A DNA stretch of 12,635 nt from CAZYSK01 sp964649415 (GCA_964649415.1 CAZYSK010000130.1:1-12635); one strand, 5' to 3'. Positions 1-7,565 are shown, counted from the first letter of the stretch. Numbers and translations: made by a program. Notes: a model not told the origin generated them from the letters alone.

Positions 1-380
1 GGCCACTTGTTTGCCGAAAAGAGGGCCATTTTGGTCATCACGCTTGAACTTTGACGATCGAAAACAGGGTCACCCCGTCGTCGTAGGGGCCGTGGGTAAT
101 GTGGACAGGCACGCTTTTTGTGCCTGTCCACATTGCCCACAGCCCATCATCCATCGCTTTCCTCCTGGGCTTCTCGCTGCATCCGCTCGCGGAAGCGATA
201 GCTCCCGTCCTGGGATTCCCAAAGTCTGATGAATACATGGACACTTATGTGGAGCCGACCGTCGTTGCCCGTTTTCCTTCCTGATGGTCGAAACTCAGAA
301 TCCAAGTTCGTTGGAACACCCAGTTGCAGTGAGCTACCAGCCAGGTGATTAGTTGGGCGAAAAGCCAGATTGAGGGAGCG
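1..380. other. Gene-free left flank
   Basis: No reading frame on either strand in this stretch shows a family resemblance I can name. A minus-strand frame ending with a stop at 147-149 has a charged end (about 147-245) that could be the remnant of a C-terminus, but it is too short to assign. The one clear structure is the hairpin at 87-145. The last bases before 381 hold the ribosome binding site of the Nudix frame. Local base composition is visibly less GC-rich than in the genes from 1055 onward. Confidence 0.5.
87..145. repeat. Very strong near-perfect hairpin (21-bp arms)
   Basis: Bases 92-112 pair with 120-140 around the loop GCTTTTT (113-119). Twenty of the 21 pairs are Watson-Crick and the other (T97 opposite C136) becomes G-U if the opposite strand is transcribed. 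After one mismatch (C91/A141) the stem continues with GGGC (87-90) against GCCC (142-145). The T-run is in the loop rather than after the stem, so this is not a textbook Rho-independent terminator for either strand. It could be an mRNA 3' end structure, a REP-like palindromic repeat or a short non-autonomous element. The pairing is read directly; the role is unknown. Confidence 0.85.
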
Positions 381-1058
381 ATGGAAACGTGGATTGACAG
401 TGAACAAAAGTACCAAGGGAAGATCATACCGCTTCGGGTCGGGAGTGTACGCCTGGACAACGGCAGCGTTGTCAGAAGAGAAGTCGTCGAGCACCCAGGT
501 GGTGTGGCGATTGTTCCGGTCAAGGGCGGAGCCGTCATCCTGGCCCGGCAGTTTCGGATTTCAATTGGCCGTGAGACTAGCGAGTTGCCCGCAGGCAGAC
601 TGGAGGCACAAGAGTCTCCAAGAGAATGTGCAAGTCGTGAGATGGAAGAGGAGTTGGGCTATCAGGCAGTAGAAGTGCTGGTCGCTGAGATTGGCAGTAA
701 GCTGTCGAACAATGGGTTTGAGGACTCCAAGACGATAATCGGCTTGCAGCGGCTTGTTGTTGCGATCCAATGCCAGAAGCTGCCTACACCGCTCGAAGCA
801 GCAGCCTGCGAGTGTAGGAGAACGCACTTTCGCCAGGCTCAGCTATGTGCCCGACAGGTTTCCAAGGCAAACCGGCGACCGACACCTTTTCCCCGACTAC
901 TCGCAATCAAATCCCAGCGACAGTCACCGTTGGCCAATCATCCACCTGCTAAGGCCCTCCCCCCATGCACCAAGGCAGCCAGCTTGATTTTTGGCCCGTT
1001 CTGGTGTAAGCTTCCTCAACTCACAACCCACCGCACCGGAGGACGGGATACCCGATGA
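381..1058 (+). CDS. Nudix hydrolase (ADP-ribose pyrophosphatase-like), internally deleted and probably decaying
   Basis: The start at ATG 381 is chosen because GAGGGAG lies just upstream and the protein begins like NudF-type ADP-ribose pyrophosphatases (REVVEHPGGVAIVPV, about residues 33-47). These enzymes hydrolyse ADP-ribose and related nucleotide sugars. The complete Nudix box is at residues 72-94 (GRLEAQE...REMEEELGY) and keeps the metal-binding glutamates. Only about ten residues later, EDSKTIIGLQRL (about 114-125) resembles the family's final helix (compare DAKTAYAIQYL in Bacillus NudF). The roughly 45-50 residues that normally separate them are missing. Beyond about residue 130 the frame runs on to 1058 with a composition unlike protein (many R, P, Q and C), so the natural stop seems lost. 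The frame is open, but a functional enzyme is unlikely. GC is much lower than downstream: 28/60 at 361-420 against 43/60 at 1261-1320 by hand count. The end overlaps the next start as ATGA, perhaps by chance. Confidence 0.65.
   Translation: METWIDSEQKYQGKIIPLRVGSVRLDNGSVVRREVVEHPGGVAIVPVKGGAVILARQFRISIGRETSELPAGRLEAQESPRECASREMEEELGYQAVEVLVAEIGSKLSNNGFEDSKTIIGLQRLVVAIQCQKLPTPLEAAACECRRTHFRQAQLCARQVSKANRRPTPFPRLLAIKSQRQSPLANHPPAKALPPCTKAASLIFGPFWCKLPQLTTHRTGGRDTR
775..1054. other. Probable non-coding tail of the Nudix frame
   Basis: The Nudix frame stays open here, but its translation has no family resemblance and an odd composition. No other frame looks better. The stretch ends with the ribosome binding site and a possible weak promoter of the aminotransferase gene. 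Confidence 0.45.
984..1012 (+). promoter_or_regulatory. Possible weak sigma-70 promoter for the aminotransferase group
   Basis: TTGATT (984-989), a 17-base spacer, then TAAGCT (1007-1012). Each box matches consensus only partly, and this is the best-looking pair just upstream of 1055. GGAGG at 1038-1042 is the likely ribosome binding site, with a rather long 12-base spacing to the ATG. Confidence 0.3.
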
Positions 1059-2182
1059 AGATCTCACCCTTCAAGCTCGAGCGCTACTTCGCCCGACACG
1101 AGTTCAACGTGGACTACACGCTGTGTAGCTCGGACTGCGAGTCACTGACTATCGAAGACCTGCTGGCACTGGAGCCGGATGCCGGAGACCGATTCCGCCA
1201 GCACTGGCTAGGGTACACGGAGTCCCCAGGCAGCCCCTCGCTGCGGCGCGAGATCTGCGGTCTCTACCGCACGATCGCGCCCGAGCAGGTGCTGGTGCAC
1301 GCCGGCGCGGAGGAGGCGATCTTCCTGTTCATGCACGCCACGCTCGACGTGGATGCCCACGCCATCGTCCAGTGGCCGTGCTACCAGTCGTTGACCGAGG
1401 TGGCCCGCAGCACCGGCTGCCAGGTGACGCTGTGGCAGGCGCGGGAGGAGAATGGGTGGGCGCCGGATGTGGACGAACTGCAGCGCCTCATCCGCCCGAA
1501 CACGCGGGCCATCGTCATCAACACGCCGCACAACCCCACCGGCTACCACATGCCCCGCGAAGTGCTCCAGGAAGTCAGCGACATCGCGCAGGCCAGCGGC
1601 ATCATCCTCTTCTGCGACGAGGTCTACCGCGAGTCGGAGTACCGGATCGCGGACCGTCTGCCCACAGCCTGCGACCTCGGCGAGCACGCCGTGTCGTTGG
1701 GCGTGATGTCGAAAACCTACGGCCTGGCAGGGCTGCGCATCGGCTGGATCGCCACGCGCAATGCGACGGTCTACGCCAACATGGCCTCGCTGAAGGACTA
1801 CACCACCATCTGCAACAGCGCGCCCAGCGAATTCCTGGCGGAACTCGCGTTGCGCCACAGAGAGGCGCTGGCAGCGCGCAACGTGGGCATCATCACCAGC
1901 AACCTGGCTGTGCTGGACGAGTTCTTCGACACCTATGGTCACCGATTCGTGTGGCAGCGGCCCAAGGCCGGCCCCATCGGTTTTCCACGCCTGGTCGGGG
2001 CGAACGCAGACATTGAGACGTTCTGCGAGGCGGTGGTGCGGGAGGCCAGTGTGCTTCTGCTGCCGGGCACCGTGTACGAGCACGAGGGGAATCACTTTCG
2101 CGTCGGCTTCGGGCGCAAGAACCTGCCGGAGGCCGTGGCGCGGTTGGAGGAGTTCCTGCATCGGCATCGCTTCGGCGATTGA
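1055..2182 (+). CDS. PLP-dependent aminotransferase, class I/II (capreomycidine synthase-like clade)
   Basis: This 375-residue fold-type I aminotransferase has the full set of cofactor motifs: NTPHNPTG (156-163, N160 contacts PLP), DEVYRE (188-193, with D188 and Y191), SKTYGLAGLRIGW with the Schiff-base lysine at K220, and FRVGFGR with the carboxylate-binding arginine at about R349. The N-terminus (LERYF, then LLALEP), the DYTT stretch after the lysine motif and the GPIGFPRL segment resemble, from memory, capreomycidine synthase (VioD) more than typical aspartate aminotransferases. No partner beta-hydroxylase or peptide synthetase gene is present, so the VioD reaction should not be assumed. 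Transamination or another PLP reaction on an amino acid is the safe call. The start is the only reasonable one (GGAGG at 1038-1042). The methyltransferase follows 47 bases after the stop, suggesting one transcript. Confidence 0.88.
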   Translation: MKISPFKLERYFARHEFNVDYTLCSSDCESLTIEDLLALEPDAGDRFRQHWLGYTESPGSPSLRREICGLYRTIAPEQVLVHAGAEEAIFLFMHATLDVDAHAIVQWPCYQSLTEVARSTGCQVTLWQAREENGWAPDVDELQRLIRPNTRAIVINTPHNPTGYHMPREVLQEVSDIAQASGIILFCDEVYRESEYRIADRLPTACDLGEHAVSLGVMSKTYGLAGLRIGWIATRNATVYANMASLKDYTTICNSAPSEFLAELALRHREALAARNVGIITSNLAVLDEFFDTYGHRFVWQRPKAGPIGFPRLVGANADIETFCEAVVREASVLLLPGTVYEHEGNHFRVGFGRKNLPEAVARLEEFLHRHRFGD

Positions 2183-2229
2183 GGGACAGGAGAGCCCAAC
2201 GCCTCTCTACAGTGAGAACGAGGATAGAT

Positions 2230-3087
2230 ATGGCAGCCGAAAACGAGAACGTCGAGAGGGAAGCGCCCGACATGGACGACTACGCGCACGCGTTGGCCGT
2301 GACCAATCCCATGCGGGAGCCGGTCATCCGTGCAGTGATCCAGGCCCTGGAACTCCCACCGGGCAGCCGAGGGTTGGACGTCGGATGCGGGATCGGCCTT
2401 CAGGTCCTGCTGCTGGCGGAGGCGGTGGGACCGGCCGGCCACGTCACGGGCCTCGACCTGTCCCCTGAGTTCGTCGCGCGCGCCAGCAGGATCGCACAGG
2501 AAGCCGGGCTAGCGGATCGGGTCTCCTTTCAGGAAGGGAACGTGAAGGACCTGCCCTTTGACGCGCACACGTTTGACTGGATTTGGAGCGCAGACTGCGC
2601 GGGATACCGGCCCGGAGAACCTCTGGCGCTGATATGGGAGATGGCGCGTGTGGTGAAGCCGGGCGGCAGCGTGGCCATCCTGATGTGGTCGTCTCAGATG
2701 TTGCTTCCAGGATACCCGCTGTTGGAGGCACGGTTGAACGCGACCGCTCCGGGGATCGCGCCTTTCGTCCACGGCACGCGGCCAGACTGGCACTACCTGC
2801 GCGCGCTGGGCTGGTTCCGCGAGGTCGGGTTGCAGGAATGCACAGCCCAGACTTTCGCCGGCACCGTCCACGGTCCCTTGAGCGATGATCTCCGCGAGGC
2901 GGTGAAGGCACTCATCGACATGCGCTGGATAGGAGCAGAATCAGAGGTATCGGCGGAGGATTGGGCGACGTACCAGCGCCTCTGCCAACCCGAGTCGCCC
3001 GACTTCATCCTAAACCTCCCGGACTACTGCGCCTTCTTCACCTACTCGCTGTTCCACGGGAAAGTCCCCGCCGGGCCTCTACAATGA
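2230..3087 (+). CDS. Class I SAM-dependent methyltransferase
   Basis: A 285-residue cytosolic enzyme with a Rossmann-type methyltransferase core. Motif I is LDVGCGIG (49-56), which binds SAM. The acidic residue at the end of beta-2 is in TGLDLS (D76), EGNVKDLPF (102-110) follows, and MARVVKPGGSVAI (138-150) is the post-motif helix and strand of the Methyltransf_11/UbiE-like group. The C-terminal third (about 160-285) should form the substrate lid and resembles nothing I can name, so the acceptor is unknown. ATG 2230 is preferred over upstream alternative starts because GAGG (2220-2223) lies six bases before it and the upstream residues do not look conserved. It sits between the aminotransferase and the CPBP protease genes and shares an ATGA overlap with the latter, so co-translation is likely. 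Confidence 0.85.
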   Translation: MAAENENVEREAPDMDDYAHALAVTNPMREPVIRAVIQALELPPGSRGLDVGCGIGLQVLLLAEAVGPAGHVTGLDLSPEFVARASRIAQEAGLADRVSFQEGNVKDLPFDAHTFDWIWSADCAGYRPGEPLALIWEMARVVKPGGSVAILMWSSQMLLPGYPLLEARLNATAPGIAPFVHGTRPDWHYLRALGWFREVGLQECTAQTFAGTVHGPLSDDLREAVKALIDMRWIGAESEVSAEDWATYQRLCQPESPDFILNLPDYCAFFTYSLFHGKVPAGPLQ

Positions 3088-3914
3088 AAACAAGCACAGC
3101 CCCTCAAACACAATCGAATCCCTGGGTGTTCTTCGCCCTCACCTACGGCCTGACCTGGTCCTTCTGGATACCGGCCGCGCTCTGGGGCGCGCCGGAGCCA
3201 GCGCCCGTCACCACGCTGCTACATTACCTGGGTGGGCTGATGCCGCCCTTAGTCGCAATTGGCCTGACTTTTCTGAGACGTGACCGGGACGCCTGGCACG
3301 ACTACTGGCAGCGTGTGATCGGGTTTGGCCGCATCCGCGCGGGGTGGTACGCCGTGATCCTCCTCACCGCTCCCGCGCTGACCGGCCTCGGAGCCCTGCT
3401 GGACGTGCTCCTCGGAGGAACGGGCGCACAGATAGAAACCCGCTTCCTGGCAAACCCCCTCGCGGTCGTTCCCTTCGCCTTCTTCACGCTGTTCTTCGGC
3501 CCGTTGCCGGAGGAGATCGCCTGGCGAGGCTACGCCCTCGACCGGCTGCAAGCGAGGTGGAGCGCGCTGGCGTCCAGCCTTGTCCTGGGGCTAGCGTGGA
3601 CGCTGTGGCACGTGCCGTTGTTCTTCATCGAAGGCAGCTATCAACACGGCCTGATCGGCTCGCTGTCGTTCTGGCTCTTCTGGCTGGGCCTGGTGCCACA
3701 GTCCATCTTGATGACATGGATCTACAACCACAACCGGCGCAGCACGCTCTCGGCGGTGCTGTTTCACTACGCGGTCAACCTCACCGGCGAGCTGTTCGCG
3801 CTGACCGAACGCGCGGAACTCTGCTATGCTCTGCTGTGGATCGTCGCGGCGCTCGTCGTCATCGCCGTCTGGGGATCCAGCAGGCTGAAACGAACGCGCC
3901 CTGGGGGAGACTAA
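3084..3914 (+). CDS. CPBP-family intramembrane metalloprotease (Abi/Rce1-like)
   Basis: A 276-residue polytopic membrane protein with about seven or eight hydrophobic segments. The CPBP signature is present: EEIAWRG (143-149, catalytic E143/E144 and R148), H176 in LWHVPLF, and a later histidine and asparagine in LFHYAVN (H228, N232). Family members include the CAAX prenyl protease Rce1 and bacterial proteins tied to bacteriocin maturation or self-immunity; most bacterial members have unknown substrates. The start is ATG 3084, overlapping the methyltransferase stop as ATGA. There is no ribosome binding site of its own, which points to translational coupling. Downstream lies a hairpin that overlaps the stop codon. 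Given its neighbours it could process or protect against a modified peptide, but no precursor peptide was seen. Confidence 0.88.
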   Translation: MKTSTAPQTQSNPWVFFALTYGLTWSFWIPAALWGAPEPAPVTTLLHYLGGLMPPLVAIGLTFLRRDRDAWHDYWQRVIGFGRIRAGWYAVILLTAPALTGLGALLDVLLGGTGAQIETRFLANPLAVVPFAFFTLFFGPLPEEIAWRGYALDRLQARWSALASSLVLGLAWTLWHVPLFFIEGSYQHGLIGSLSFWLFWLGLVPQSILMTWIYNHNRRSTLSAVLFHYAVNLTGELFALTERAELCYALLWIVAALVVIAVWGSSRLKRTRPGGD

Positions 3915-3932
3915 TCCTGCCTCCCCAAGGGC
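3898..3932 (+). terminator. Hairpin at the end of the CPBP gene
   Basis: Bases 3898-3909 pair with 3921-3932 in 11 of 12 positions around an 11-base loop that contains the TAA stop. There is no T-run after it, so it may be a Rho-dependent or RNA-stabilising 3' structure rather than an intrinsic terminator. Its position between convergent genes supports a transcript-end role. Confidence 0.45.
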
Positions 3933-4028
3933 ACGCTTGATCTCCGCACGATCCGGTTAAGGCCGACTGCAGTCGAGGTCCATCCCGGCCCACGCACGTC
4001 GAGCCACGATCCACGCGTGAGCAGACCC

Positions 4029-4058
4029 AATCAGCGACATCCGCGTTTATCCGCGTCC
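4029..4058. repeat. 10-bp tandem repeat, three units
   Basis: Three consecutive 10-base units read AATCAGCGAC, ATCCGCGTTT and ATCCGCGTCC; the last two are near-identical and the first is diverged. The block lies between the convergent CPBP and E2 genes, just past the E2 stop (4067-4069, minus strand). Similar short-period repeats occur in intergenic DNA of several environmental phyla, as far as I recall. No function can be read from the sequence. Confidence 0.6.
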
Positions 4059-4066
4059 AACACCCG

Positions 4067-5461
4067 CTACATCGTCACGGCCAGCCAGAGGAACGGGTCC
4101 TCGATCAGGTGCTTGATGGTCTGCAGGAACCGGGCCGCCGGGGCACCGTCGACCAGCCGGTGGTCGAACGTCAGGCTGAGCCACATCGTCTTTCGCACGC
4201 ACAGCGCGCCATCCACCACCGCCGGGCGCTCCTTGATCCGCCCCACACCCAAGATTGCCGCCTCCGGCAGGTTGATGATCGGAGTGAAGGCATCGATCTC
4301 GTGTATCCCCAGGTTGGTGATGGTGAACGTGCTACCGCTCAGCTCGTCGGGCAGCGCCGAGCCCTCGCGCGCCCGCTCGATCACCGCGCGCAACTCTCGG
4401 GCGACCTCGGTCAACCCTTTGCGGTCAGCGTCCCGGACGACAGGCACTAATAGGCCGCGATCCGTGTCCACGGCTAGGGCAACGTGCACCTTAGCCTGCT
4501 CCTGGATCGCCTCCCCGACCAGCCGGGCGTTCATATACGGGAACTGGCGCAGCGCGTAGGCGGCGAGCTTGATCAGCAGATCGTTGTAGCCGATGTTGAA
4601 GCCCAGATCATCCGCGAAGCGCGCCTTCAATTGCTCGCGCAGCGCGACGAACTCGGTGGCGTCCACCTCCGTGGTCAGCGTGACCGGCGCGGTGGCGCTG
4701 TGCCCCTCGACCATGCGCCGGGCGATGACGGCCCGCACGCCGCTCAGAGGTATCGCGACTACAGGTTCCACAGTCTCAGGTTTCGGAGTCTCGGGTTCGG
4801 CGACCCGTAGCTCCACCTCTGGGGCGCGACCCTCGGCCAGGGCCCGATCCACGTCCACTTTCGTGATCCGACCGCCGGCTCCGGTCCCCGTGACCGCGCG
4901 CAGATCCATCCCAGCCTGCTCGGCCAGCCGGCGCGCCACCGGCGTGGCCTCCGGCCGCGACGACAGATAGGCCGCCACGTCCCGCTCGACGATGCGGCCG
5001 CCAGGCCCGGTGCCAGCCACGAGCGCCAGGTCCACGCCCTTCTCCCGCGCCACCTTCCGCGCCCTGGGCGAGGAGAAGACGCGAGCACCAGCCGGTCTCA
5101 AGGTTTCGGGTTCCAAGGTCTCAGGCCCGAGAGGCGTCGCGTCGCTTCCCTTTGAAGTGGGAGGTGTCGCTTCACCTCCCTCCACAAGAGAGGCGCTATA
5201 TGCCAAGATATCCTCGTCGAGCGTCTTGGTGATCAGGCCGACCACCGTCAGCACCGGCTTCTCCTCACCGGCTGGCACCAGGATCTTGCGCAGGAAACCC
5301 TTGGCCGGCGATTCCACCTCCAACGTCGCCTTGTCCGATTCGACGGTGAAGAGCACCTCGCCGCGCCCGACCGGATCGCCCTCCTGCTTCAGCCACTCGA
5401 CGATCGTGCCGGTCTCCATAGTCTGGCCCAACTTGGGCAGAATGACATCTTTGATCGCCAT
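4067..5461 (-). CDS. Dihydrolipoamide acyltransferase (E2) of a 2-oxoacid dehydrogenase complex, with two subunit-binding domains
   Basis: This 464-residue protein is the core that moves the acyl group from E1 to CoA. Domains in order: an N-terminal lipoyl domain (about 1-80, lipoylated K44 in ESDKATLE); a linker; a peripheral subunit-binding domain (about 128-166, SSPRARKVARE...GRIVERDV); a second one (about 173-208, TPVARRLAEQ...GRITKVDV); another linker; and the catalytic domain (about 235-464) with DHRLVDG (H434 and D438 catalytic). Two subunit-binding domains in tandem are unusual for bacterial E2, which more often has one. Both linkers contain an acidic proline-rich stretch (ETLEPETL, PETPKPETV) encoded by a repeat that also occurs elsewhere in the window. 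The ATG lies 8 bases after the E1 stop, with its AGGAGG overlapping that stop, so translation is coupled. Substrate (pyruvate, acetoin or branched-chain) is unresolved. Confidence 0.93.
   Translation of the reverse strand: MAIKDVILPKLGQTMETGTIVEWLKQEGDPVGRGEVLFTVESDKATLEVESPAKGFLRKILVPAGEEKPVLTVVGLITKTLDEDILAYSASLVEGGEATPPTSKGSDATPLGPETLEPETLRPAGARVFSSPRARKVAREKGVDLALVAGTGPGGRIVERDVAAYLSSRPEATPVARRLAEQAGMDLRAVTGTGAGGRITKVDVDRALAEGRAPEVELRVAEPETPKPETVEPVVAIPLSGVRAVIARRMVEGHSATAPVTLTTEVDATEFVALREQLKARFADDLGFNIGYNDLLIKLAAYALRQFPYMNARLVGEAIQEQAKVHVALAVDTDRGLLVPVVRDADRKGLTEVARELRAVIERAREGSALPDELSGSTFTITNLGIHEIDAFTPIINLPEAAILGVGRIKERPAVVDGALCVRKTMWLSLTFDHRLVDGAPAARFLQTIKHLIEDPFLWLAVTM
4766..4800. 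repeat. Short interspersed repeat in E2 linker 2
   Basis: The plus strand contains GTCTCAGGTTTCGGAGTCTC, related to the copies at 5094-5125 and 11296-11321. On the coding strand it gives the PETPKPETV linker of E2. Confidence 0.5.
5094..5125. repeat. Short interspersed repeat in E2 linker 1
   Basis: The plus strand reads GGTCTCAAGGTTTCGGGTTC and then CAAGGTCTCAGG. Apart from two single-base length differences and two substitutions in the spacer it matches the copy at 11296-11321. On the minus strand it encodes the ETLEPETL linker of E2. Confidence 0.6.
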
Positions 5462-5465
5462 AGTG

Positions 5466-5471
5466 CCTCCT
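5466..5471 (-). promoter_or_regulatory. E2 ribosome binding site overlapping the E1 stop
   Basis: AGGAGG on the minus strand sits four bases before the E2 ATG and overlaps the E1 TAG (5470-5472). This fixes the E2 start and implies that translation of E2 depends on ribosomes finishing E1. Confidence 0.75.
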
Positions 5472-7548
5472 AACTCAGCACGTCACGGATGCCGGCGATG
5501 ATGCGCGCCACGCTGGGGATCGTCGCGTCCTCCAGGGGCTCACTCATCGGCACGGGCACGTCGGCACCAGCCACGCGGACGATGGGCGCATCCAGCCAAT
5601 CGAACAACTGCTCCTGGACCCGCGTCGCCAGCTCGCTGATGAACGAGCCTGTCTTGTACGCCTCGGTGACGCCGACCACGCGCCCGGTCTTCTTCACCGA
5701 CGCACTGATGGTCTCCATATCCAGCGGCTTGAGCGTGCGCAGGTCAATCACCTCCACGCCGACGCCCTCCTCGGCCAGCTTATCCGCCGCTTCCAGTGCC
5801 CGGTGCACCATGCGCGAGTAGGTGATCACCGTCACGTCGCTCCCCTCGCGCTTGACGTCGGCCACACCGAAGGGAATGACGTAGTCCTCGTCAGGCACGT
5901 AGCCCTCCATACCGTAGATCATCTTGTGCTCGATGAACATCACCGGATTGTCGTCGCGGATGGCCGCCTTGAGCAGCCCCTTGGCGTCGAAGGGGGTGCT
6001 GGGCATGACGACGTAGATGCCGGGGAAATGGGTCCACAACGCCTCCAACGACTGCGAGTGGTGAGCGGCGATGGAGCGTCCCGCGCCCCCCTCGGTGCGG
6101 ACAACCATAGGCACGGTCGTCTTGCCGCCGAACATATAGCGGTTCTTGGCCCCCTGGTTGGCGATCTGGTCCATCGCCAGGGGCGTGAAGTCTACGTACA
6201 TGATCTCGGCGACGGGCCGCATACCGCACATTGCCGCGCCCACGGCAGCGCCGCCGATCGTGGCCTCGGAGATAGGCGTATCGCGCACGCGCTCCGGGCC
6301 AAACTCATCGAACAGGCCGGCGGTGGCCTTGTAGGCCCCGCCGTACAGTCCCACGTCCTCACCCATGACGAATACGTCGGGATCCCGCGTCATCTCCTCC
6401 CGCAGCGCCTCCTGGATGGCTTCCCGGAACTGGACCTTGTGCGTGCCCGGTCCGCCGCTGCGGCACAGCTCCCGCAGTTCCCGCTCGCGGGCGTAGTCAG
6501 CCTGGGTCCAAGCAAACGGCGCGTACACGTAGAGCTCCAGGTCCTCCACCGGCGGGGTGGGGGAATTGAGGGCAAATGCCGTGGCTTGTTCGATGGCCAC
6601 CTCGACCTTCTCCTCGACGTCGTCAACGTCGGCCTCGGTGGCAATCCCAGCCTCAACCAGGCGCGCCGCGAAGTTGGGGATGGGGTCGCGCGCCTTCCAG
6701 TCGGCCTCCTCCTCCTTCGTGCGATACTTGCGCGGGTCGGAGCGGGAGTGGCCATACCAGCGGTAGGCCTGGCACTCAATCAGGGATGGGCCTTCCCCGC
6801 TGCGAGCGCGCTCGACCGCCCGACCGACCGCCTCACGGACGGCCAATATGTCCATCCCGTCCACCACCTCGCCCGGCATGCCATAGGCGCACGCACGGTC
6901 GGCGATGTCGAGCGTGGCTGCCGCCTTCTCGACAGGCACCGACATGCCGTACTTGTTGTTCTCCACGATGTAGACGACAGGCAGCTGCCACAACCCGGCC
7001 AGGTTCAACGCCTCATGGAAGTTGCCCGTCTGAGACGCACCATCGCCGAAGAAACACAGCACCACCCGACCGGTGCCCTTCATCTGCTGAGCCAGCGCCG
7101 CGCCGGTGGCCACGGGGATGTTGCCGCCCACGATGCCGGTGGCCCCGAGGTTGCCCTTCTCCACGTCGGCGATGTGCATCGAGCCGCCGCGCCCCTTGCA
7201 GTAGCCGGTGGCACGACCGCACAGCTCGGCCATCATCCTGTTGTAGTGCTCCTGCCGCGCCTCCGGGGTCCTGTTTAGCGAAGCCCCCCGGGCGTGACAG
7301 TGCCCGTGGCCGCGATGGGTGCTGGTGATCAAGTCCTCGTCTTGCAGGGCAGAGACGGCGCCGACAGCCACCGCCTCCTCCCCGGCGTAGAGGTGAGATG
7401 CGCCCTTGATCAGATTGCGGCCCAGCAGCTCATACACCTTGTCCTCGAACATGCGGATCTCCCACATCTGCTGCAGGAAATCCAAAGCCTGCTCCTTCGT
7501 GAGCTGGTGCTTCTTCTGGTGCTTCTTAAGTTCGATCTTCTTGGTCAC
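5470..7548 (-). CDS. Fused E1 alpha/beta subunit of a thiamine-diphosphate 2-oxoacid dehydrogenase (pyruvate or acetoin type)
   Basis: The 692-residue protein joins the two E1 chains that are usually separate. E1 alpha spans about 15-345: THRGHGH (77-83), the ThDP motif GDGASQTG...ENN (168-198) and YGHSRSDPRKYR (265-276), the phosphorylation-loop-like region. E1 beta spans about 370-692: GEDVG (396-400), PISEATIGG with the ThDP-activating glutamate E428, and AAHHSQS (494-500) with the catalytic histidine, followed by the transketolase C-terminal domain. A short linker (about 345-370) connects the halves. E1 decarboxylates the 2-oxoacid and acylates lipoyl-E2. The start is GTG 7548 with AAGGAGG ten bases upstream. 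The N-terminus carries a duplicated KKHQ. The motifs fit both pyruvate dehydrogenase and acetoin dehydrogenase E1; the sugar-type regulator upstream does not settle this. It is transcribed after the regulator and before E2. Confidence 0.93.
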   Translation of the reverse strand: MTKKIELKKHQKKHQLTKEQALDFLQQMWEIRMFEDKVYELLGRNLIKGASHLYAGEEAVAVGAVSALQDEDLITSTHRGHGHCHARGASLNRTPEARQEHYNRMMAELCGRATGYCKGRGGSMHIADVEKGNLGATGIVGGNIPVATGAALAQQMKGTGRVVLCFFGDGASQTGNFHEALNLAGLWQLPVVYIVENNKYGMSVPVEKAAATLDIADRACAYGMPGEVVDGMDILAVREAVGRAVERARSGEGPSLIECQAYRWYGHSRSDPRKYRTKEEEADWKARDPIPNFAARLVEAGIATEADVDDVEEKVEVAIEQATAFALNSPTPPVEDLELYVYAPFAWTQADYARERELRELCRSGGPGTHKVQFREAIQEALREEMTRDPDVFVMGEDVGLYGGAYKATAGLFDEFGPERVRDTPISEATIGGAAVGAAMCGMRPVAEIMYVDFTPLAMDQIANQGAKNRYMFGGKTTVPMVVRTEGGAGRSIAAHHSQSLEALWTHFPGIYVVMPSTPFDAKGLLKAAIRDDNPVMFIEHKMIYGMEGYVPDEDYVIPFGVADVKREGSDVTVITYSRMVHRALEAADKLAEEGVGVEVIDLRTLKPLDMETISASVKKTGRVVGVTEAYKTGSFISELATRVQEQLFDWLDAPIVRVAGADVPVPMSEPLEDATIPSVARIIAGIRDVLS
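7504..7527. repeat. Perfect 12-bp tandem duplication in the E1 N-terminus
   Basis: CTGGTGCTTCTT occurs twice in tandem on the plus strand, giving KKHQKKHQ at residues 8-15 of E1. It lies before the conserved domain, so it should be tolerated. Confidence 0.8.
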
Positions 7549-7556
7549 GGGTGGAT

Positions 7557-7565
7557 ATCCTCCTT
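7557..7565 (-). promoter_or_regulatory. E1 ribosome binding site
   Basis: AAGGAGGAT on the minus strand, near-perfect anti-16S complementarity and a spacing consistent with the GTG start at 7548. It decides the start, since no in-frame ATG occurs before the conserved domain begins. Confidence 0.8.

Noticed and set aside
113..119. Intrinsic terminator at the 87-145 hairpin
   Set aside because: The T-run is in the loop and neither flank has one, so canonical termination is not supported on either strand.
147..494. Minus-strand frame over the Nudix start
   Set aside because: It overlaps the conserved Nudix N-terminus and shows no recognisable motif. Only its last 30 residues look protein-like, too little to call a gene.
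3964..3975. Perfect 12-bp palindrome CGACTGCAGTCG
   Set aside because: Short, without loop, and not tied to any promoter or second copy; chance is a sufficient explanation.
4067..5461. Specific naming of E2/E1 as pyruvate or acetoin dehydrogenase
   Set aside because: The visible motifs are shared by both enzymes, and the regulator's effector cannot be read from the sequence.
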